Positions 33,978-37,469 of a stretch of 37,469 nucleotides of DNA are shown one piece after another. A program made the translations under genes and the position numbers. The stretch covers positions 1 through 37,469 of the IMG/VR virus record IMGVR_UViG_3300020467_001053; one strand, given 5' to 3'. Under the pieces are notes generated by a model. That model was not told the origin of the DNA. It was given only the letters and a program-made list of their open reading frames with translations, and did no database searches. Position 1 is the first letter of the stretch. Each line of letters begins with the position of its first letter. The stretch comes from a virus.

Positions 33978-34319
33978 CTAATTAAGAGTTTCTAATATAC
34001 TTCCAATAAATTTTACATGATTAGGATTGCTCGCTGCTAATTTAAGAGTATCACCAGACTCAAGAACCAATTTTCCTGCAGTCAAATTCATAGTATCATG
34101 ACCCGAAATAGGCATTTGCTTCACTACCTCAGTAGTAACTGCTATTCCAGCAGTTGATCTTACATGATCTAATGAGACTGTATGTGATACAGAATCAACA
34201 TTAGTTGCTTGTGCTAATAATATGACACCACTATATCCAGTTGGAGCAGTATAGATTCCAACCTTATCTGCTGGTGCAACATATGTTATTGTCTGAAAAA
34301 CGTTTAATGGTAATGCCAT
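33978..34319 (-). CDS. Small beta-sandwich fibre-base protein
   Basis: A 113-residue protein, MALPLNVFQTITYVAPADKV start, then GIYTAPTGYSGVILLAQATN, a CAD-like strand pattern and the end KFIGSILETLN. The layout parallels the 106-residue protein at 12856-13176 and domains of the 507-residue protein. GGAGGGG lies upstream, inside the last codons of the 825-residue gene, and the ATG follows its TAA directly. Confidence 0.65.
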   Translation of the reverse strand: MALPLNVFQTITYVAPADKVGIYTAPTGYSGVILLAQATNVDSVSHTVSLDHVRSTAGIAVTTEVVKQMPISGHDTMNLTAGKLVLESGDTLKLAASNPNHVKFIGSILETLN

Positions 34320-36797
34320 TTATTGATCCCCTCCTAATGCTAGAATTAATGGTGTAACGTTTGCAAATAAACTCTTAGAATAAAAATTACCTGTAATTGT
34401 TCCAGAGATTTGATCTATCTTTACACCCTCACCTATTCTGAAGTTTCCACCTTGATCAGTACTAGTGTAAATTACCAACCCACCATCACGATTATCAACT
34501 TCATTTTCCTGTATAGTAACTCCTCCACGAGAAGGAAGAGAATTAACAGGATCAACTCCACTACCAATATATTGGAACGAATGACTGGATGCCAATATCC
34601 TACTTTGTCTAGAGAATGGAATAGTTACACCAACTCCAATTGAGTATGGTAGATTTTCATTCAATGTAATAGTACAAATTCCAGCAGATATTGGAGTTGA
34701 AGACTTAACAGAATAATAGGTTGGTTCTAATTCTATTGTAGCCGTTGCTGTATTTATCCCAACGTCAGGGGTAGAGAATGTAATTGATGGGAGACTAGTA
34801 TATCCTCTACCATTAGATACCATTTCCACATCATGTATTTTATTACCAATAAGAGTAGCAACTGCTGTTGCCTTAACACCCCAACTAGTTGAAGGTGCAT
34901 CTATTGTAATTGTAGGTGGATTATTATAACCACTTCCAGGATTAGTAATTTTTAATCTACCAATACTATTATATAATGAATCAAAATAAACTACCTTACC
35001 ATCAAAAGGTCTTATTGTATTAATATGAACTTTACCACCATCAAGATAAGTATGTGGAAATCTATTAGGTCCAACATATGCGGTAAATGAATTACTTGTA
35101 GGAATACTGTTTACACTAAAGACTCTACCATTCTTATCAGGAAAACTTTCATGAGTTGCTATTCCAACATTAACAGTAAAGGTATCAGCATCTGCTGAAG
35201 ATTCGATTCCTAGTATCTGATTATTAGCTGGATCAGTTGATCTTGGATATGTATGATTTGTAGTATGACTATCTTTAGCACAAGTAAATGTTAAAGAATC
35301 AGTATCAATTGTAATCGTTGTACCTGCCTTCTTATATCCATTAGTAATAGAAGACTTAAACCAATGCTCAGAATTATCCTCAGTAGATCCAACATTAATA
35401 TCAAACTTATTGTTTGGAGTATCAACATTAGAAACTTCTAACCATTTATTATATGAAGGATCAGTAGTTCTTGGATAAGAATGATCCGTAGCATGACTAT
35501 CTTTTGCACAAGTAAATGTCAATGAATTTGGTAATAGTTTAATCCTATCACCATTTGATAAACCATGACCAGCACTAGTGATAGTTAAAACACCAGTAGA
35601 TGGTATATAAGTAGCTGTTGAAATCGTAGCAGAAGTAGCAGCAGTTAATCCATGACCAGTAACTGTAAATTCAAGATCACCAGTCTGTGGATTGTAGATA
35701 GCATCAGTAGGAGTAGTTTGACCTGCTCCTGTTATATTAATAGAGTCATCAAGTGACGATACAAAAGTATGTACAGAACTACCATAACCACAAGTAAAAC
35801 CTAAATTTGATAATGATACTCCCATACCAACAGAGAATCCATGATCTCCATAAGTTGTAATTGTAGCTAATCCTGAAACTCTATCATAAACAGCATTACT
35901 AACACTTGTTACGGGATTACTTAGATTAACCTCAAAGGTATCAGAATTATCTTTAGCACTTGTTGCTAAAGTACCAGTATATTGAACAGGACCTTTTCCA
36001 TCAGCAATTAATCCATAATTACCAAATGATGAGTTAGAGTTTGTTACATCACACTGTCCACCAGAATGGCAAACTACTGCAGCATCAAGATTCATTGTAA
36101 ATAATGAAACTATCTGAGCATACCCCTCATTACTAACAGAAACTCCTATACCATTTACATTGTACTGGGTATAGGAGTCAGTGACCATACTCTTAAATGG
36201 TCCTATAGAATTATTACCATCTACCTTCAATCCAATACTATTAGCAACTCTATTAGTACAGAATCTAATATATGGTGATTGTGGATTATATTGAATCTTA
36301 TCTGGATCAAATGCAACTACTGCAACTCCAGCATCTACTGTTCCTGAAAAAGTAAGTTCACTCATCATGACTCCAGGAGAGACATGAAATAAATCTTTAT
36401 CTACATTTTGAGGAGATATAGTAACTTCTCTTAAACTATCTCCTACAATACTAATTTGCTCTGGTACTTTAATTGGGTTATCTTCTACGTAAGTTCCAGC
36501 AGCAACTTTAATAATACTTCCTGTTGATCCAACTCCGACTGCTCCCTTGATTGTTGCTTTTGCGTCTGCAAGCGTGAGTCCTGTGTTTTCGTCGTCTCCA
36601 TTCTTATTAACATATAAAACATTCTTTACCGATGCACCACCAATCTTAATAACTTCCGTTCCAATGCCTGGTCTTGACCGTAGTGTATACAGTTCAGCAT
36701 CGTAGGTATTAAGTGCTAATTCACCTAATTGTAGGTCTGATACTGCAGGAGCCTTTCCAGGAACCGCAGATCGTTTAATCTTAAACGGAGTCGCCAT
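34320..36797 (-). CDS. Long fibre/spike with beta-helix domain
   Basis: An 825-residue protein. Residues 1-60 (MATPFKIKRSAVPGKAPAVS, LQLGELALNTYDAELYTLRS) are the attachment domain common in phage fibre proteins. VLYVNKNGDDENTG and KVAAGTYVEDNPIKVP begin a pectate-lyase-type beta-helix, similar to that in the 1324-residue protein. A duplicated element (SLTFTCAKDSHATDHSYPRT and SLTFTCAKDSHTTNHTYPRS) follows. The C-terminus has YTSTDQGGNFRIGEGVKIDQ, shared with the 1324-residue fibre. No catalytic site is recognisable. The first fibre gene, behind promoter 36848-36854. Confidence 0.8.
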   Translation of the reverse strand: MATPFKIKRSAVPGKAPAVSDLQLGELALNTYDAELYTLRSRPGIGTEVIKIGGASVKNVLYVNKNGDDENTGLTLADAKATIKGAVGVGSTGSIIKVAAGTYVEDNPIKVPEQISIVGDSLREVTISPQNVDKDLFHVSPGVMMSELTFSGTVDAGVAVVAFDPDKIQYNPQSPYIRFCTNRVANSIGLKVDGNNSIGPFKSMVTDSYTQYNVNGIGVSVSNEGYAQIVSLFTMNLDAAVVCHSGGQCDVTNSNSSFGNYGLIADGKGPVQYTGTLATSAKDNSDTFEVNLSNPVTSVSNAVYDRVSGLATITTYGDHGFSVGMGVSLSNLGFTCGYGSSVHTFVSSLDDSINITGAGQTTPTDAIYNPQTGDLEFTVTGHGLTAATSATISTATYIPSTGVLTITSAGHGLSNGDRIKLLPNSLTFTCAKDSHATDHSYPRTTDPSYNKWLEVSNVDTPNNKFDINVGSTEDNSEHWFKSSITNGYKKAGTTITIDTDSLTFTCAKDSHTTNHTYPRSTDPANNQILGIESSADADTFTVNVGIATHESFPDKNGRVFSVNSIPTSNSFTAYVGPNRFPHTYLDGGKVHINTIRPFDGKVVYFDSLYNSIGRLKITNPGSGYNNPPTITIDAPSTSWGVKATAVATLIGNKIHDVEMVSNGRGYTSLPSITFSTPDVGINTATATIELEPTYYSVKSSTPISAGICTITLNENLPYSIGVGVTIPFSRQSRILASSHSFQYIGSGVDPVNSLPSRGGVTIQENEVDNRDGGLVIYTSTDQGGNFRIGEGVKIDQISGTITGNFYSKSLFANVTPLILALGGDQ
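35230..35528 (-). repeat. Imperfect direct repeat pair in the 825-residue spike gene
   Basis: About 70-bp segments at 35230-35300 and 35458-35528, both carrying GCACAAGTAAATGT on the plus strand, encode SLTFTCAKDSH(A/T)T(D/N)H(S/T)YPR(T/S)TDP. A more distant third copy lies in the 1324-residue gene near 15810-15870. Confidence 0.75.
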
Positions 36798-36826
36798 TTA
36801 TAATATGATCGGTATGTACCTTATGT

Positions 36827-36844
36827 CAGCAGTATATACTGCTG
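36827..36844. promoter_or_regulatory. 18-bp perfect palindrome in the leader of the 825-residue gene
   Basis: CAGCAGTAT/ATACTGCTG, with 9-bp arms and no spacer, lies between the late promoter core (36848-36854) and the ATG at 36797. It would fall at or near the 5' end of the late transcript. No T run follows, so it is not a normal terminator. Confidence 0.55.
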
Positions 36845-36847
36845 AGT

Positions 36848-36854
36848 TATTTAT
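36848..36854 (-). promoter_or_regulatory. T4-type late promoter
   Basis: ATAAATA (context TTGAATAAATAAC) on the minus strand, directly after the stop codon of the HNH gene and about 50 bases upstream of the 825-residue gene. Confidence 0.6.
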
Positions 36855-37226
36855 TCAAGTAGCGTTATTCCTTCTTGGACGATACACAAATAGATCCTTT
36901 GGGGGATCAGGTCTCATCCATTTTCTAATCTCATGGTATCGTTCTAAAGAAAAAAACTTTTGATTAAAAAACCATTCTTCCCAATCTTCATGTCCTTTAT
37001 CTTGATTACAAGAATGGCAACAACACAACACATTCTTTGTAAAATCAGGACCACCTTTTGCTCTAGGAACTATGTGATCTATTGTAAGATGATCTTCACT
37101 ACCACAATAGGCACATTTAAAATCCCAACTCTCTTTTATATCCCTCCTCCATAATCGTTTTGCTTCTGATGAACTTGTAGTTTGTAAGTTAAACACATAA
37201 GCCTTCGGAGTATGGAGAATAGTCAT
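36855..37226 (-). CDS. HNH endonuclease
   Basis: A 123-residue HNH nuclease. A zinc knuckle C38AYC41 is followed by LTIDHIVPRAKGG (47-59, with catalytic His51 after Asp50), Asn65 and the second knuckle C70HSC73 with NQDKG. This is the McrA/HNH_5 type often found as free-standing homing endonuclease in T4-like phages, cutting one allele of a nearby site. It stands between ho1 and the first fibre gene with its own ATAAATA (37247-37253). It may instead act in DNA packaging, but no terminase gene is in view. Confidence 0.88.
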   Translation of the reverse strand: MTILHTPKAYVFNLQTTSSSEAKRLWRRDIKESWDFKCAYCGSEDHLTIDHIVPRAKGGPDFTKNVLCCCHSCNQDKGHEDWEEWFFNQKFFSLERYHEIRKWMRPDPPKDLFVYRPRRNNAT

Positions 37227-37246
37227 AAACTATTGCGAGTTACAAT

Positions 37247-37253
37247 TATTTAT
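37247..37253 (-). promoter_or_regulatory. T4-type late promoter for the HNH gene
   Basis: ATAAATA (context CAATAAATAATT) on the minus strand, about 20 bases upstream of the ATG at 37226 and just after the ho1 stop codon. Confidence 0.5.
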
Positions 37254-37259
37254 TGATTA

Positions 37260-37469
37260 CTATTCGCTTTTTCTTTTCTTTAGAATTGATGTAATAAAAC
37301 TAACTATCATTTGTATCAAAGACTTAAACCAATTACCTTCTAATGTATCAAACATATACATGTTTAATCTAAAAGCATAGTTTGCTTCTACTATAATAGC
37401 ATCTACTTGATGTTGATCTATATCAAGTCCGTTAAGAATTGCTCTATATCCTTCCTTATATTCTTTAGG
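37260..37469 (-). CDS. ho1: Heme oxygenase, C-terminal part (partial)
   Basis: The last 69 codons of a gene that enters from the right edge and ends TAG at 37260-37262. Its residues DAIIVEANYAFRLNMYMFDT followed by LEGNWFKSLIQM match the C-terminal helices of cyanobacterial HO1, which has EAN.AF..NM.MF.ELEGN. HO1 opens heme to biliverdin IX-alpha with ferredoxin as electron donor, the first step to phycobilins; ho1 is a known auxiliary gene of cyanomyoviruses, often near other bilin genes. The lysine-rich end (KKRKSE) replaces the longer tail of host enzymes. The heme-binding His is outside the window. Confidence 0.8.
   Translation of the reverse strand, partial: PKEYKEGYRAILNGLDIDQHQVDAIIVEANYAFRLNMYMFDTLEGNWFKSLIQMIVSFITSILKKRKSE

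Noticed and set aside
31286-35528. CRISPR-like array from repeated DNA in fibre genes
   Set aside because: The repeats lie in frame within beta-repeat proteins, are imperfect and have no uniform spacers.

Overview
This window looks like part of the genome of a T4-like myovirus (cyanomyovirus) that infects marine cyanobacteria. Four things point there. The right edge holds the C-terminal end of a cyanobacterial-type heme oxygenase (ho1), a known cyanophage auxiliary gene. T4-type late promoters (core ATAAATA, often TATAAATA) precede most of the tail-fibre gene blocks. There is a run of about 24 kb of collagen-like, glycine-rich and beta-structured fibre proteins. The base composition is AT-rich. 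The host (Prochlorococcus or Synechococcus) cannot be settled from the sequence alone. Nearly everything is on the minus strand, so transcription runs from right to left.

Left part (1-2862): the last codons of a plus-strand gene, possibly a PhyH-type oxygenase. Converging on it is a tightly overlapping minus-strand set: glutaredoxin, a small one-helix membrane protein, a protein with a Lys/Ala/Pro-rich basic tail, a small charged protein, and two tandem 2OG-Fe(II) oxygenase paralogues. A divergent promoter region (2863-2943) separates this set from a plus-strand hldD.

Glycan cassette (2944-9617): HldD epimerase (plus strand), then on the minus strand a GT9 heptosyltransferase-like protein, a NodU-family O-carbamoyltransferase, an HldE-type nucleotidyltransferase, an FkbM methyltransferase, a shortened HldE-type kinase, a cupin and a third oxygenase-like protein. 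Together these encode most of ADP-L-glycero-D-manno-heptose synthesis plus transfer, carbamoylation and methylation enzymes. The minus-strand genes are chained by short overlaps behind one strong sigma70-like promoter (TTGACT-17-TACAAT) whose -35 box lies in a perfect 19-bp palindrome. The likely job is to remodel a surface glycan of the infected cell or of the virion.

Tail-fibre and adhesin module (9651-36797): 22 minus-strand genes in about eight late-promoter units. They include two 363-residue proteins with about 31 and 38 cysteines, a 1324-residue fibre with five CBM5/12-like repeats, a protein with an amicyanin-like copper-ligand pattern, three proteins that share one N-terminal module but carry different tips, a His-x-His-rich fibre protein, and a 743-residue subtilisin-family protease with its catalytic residues intact. 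An HNH endonuclease gene (36855-37226) separates the module from ho1.

The strongest candidates for new biology are the phage-borne heptose/carbamoyl cassette, the cysteine-rich tip proteins, and the enzyme-like domains (subtilase, cupredoxin) inside a fibre operon.
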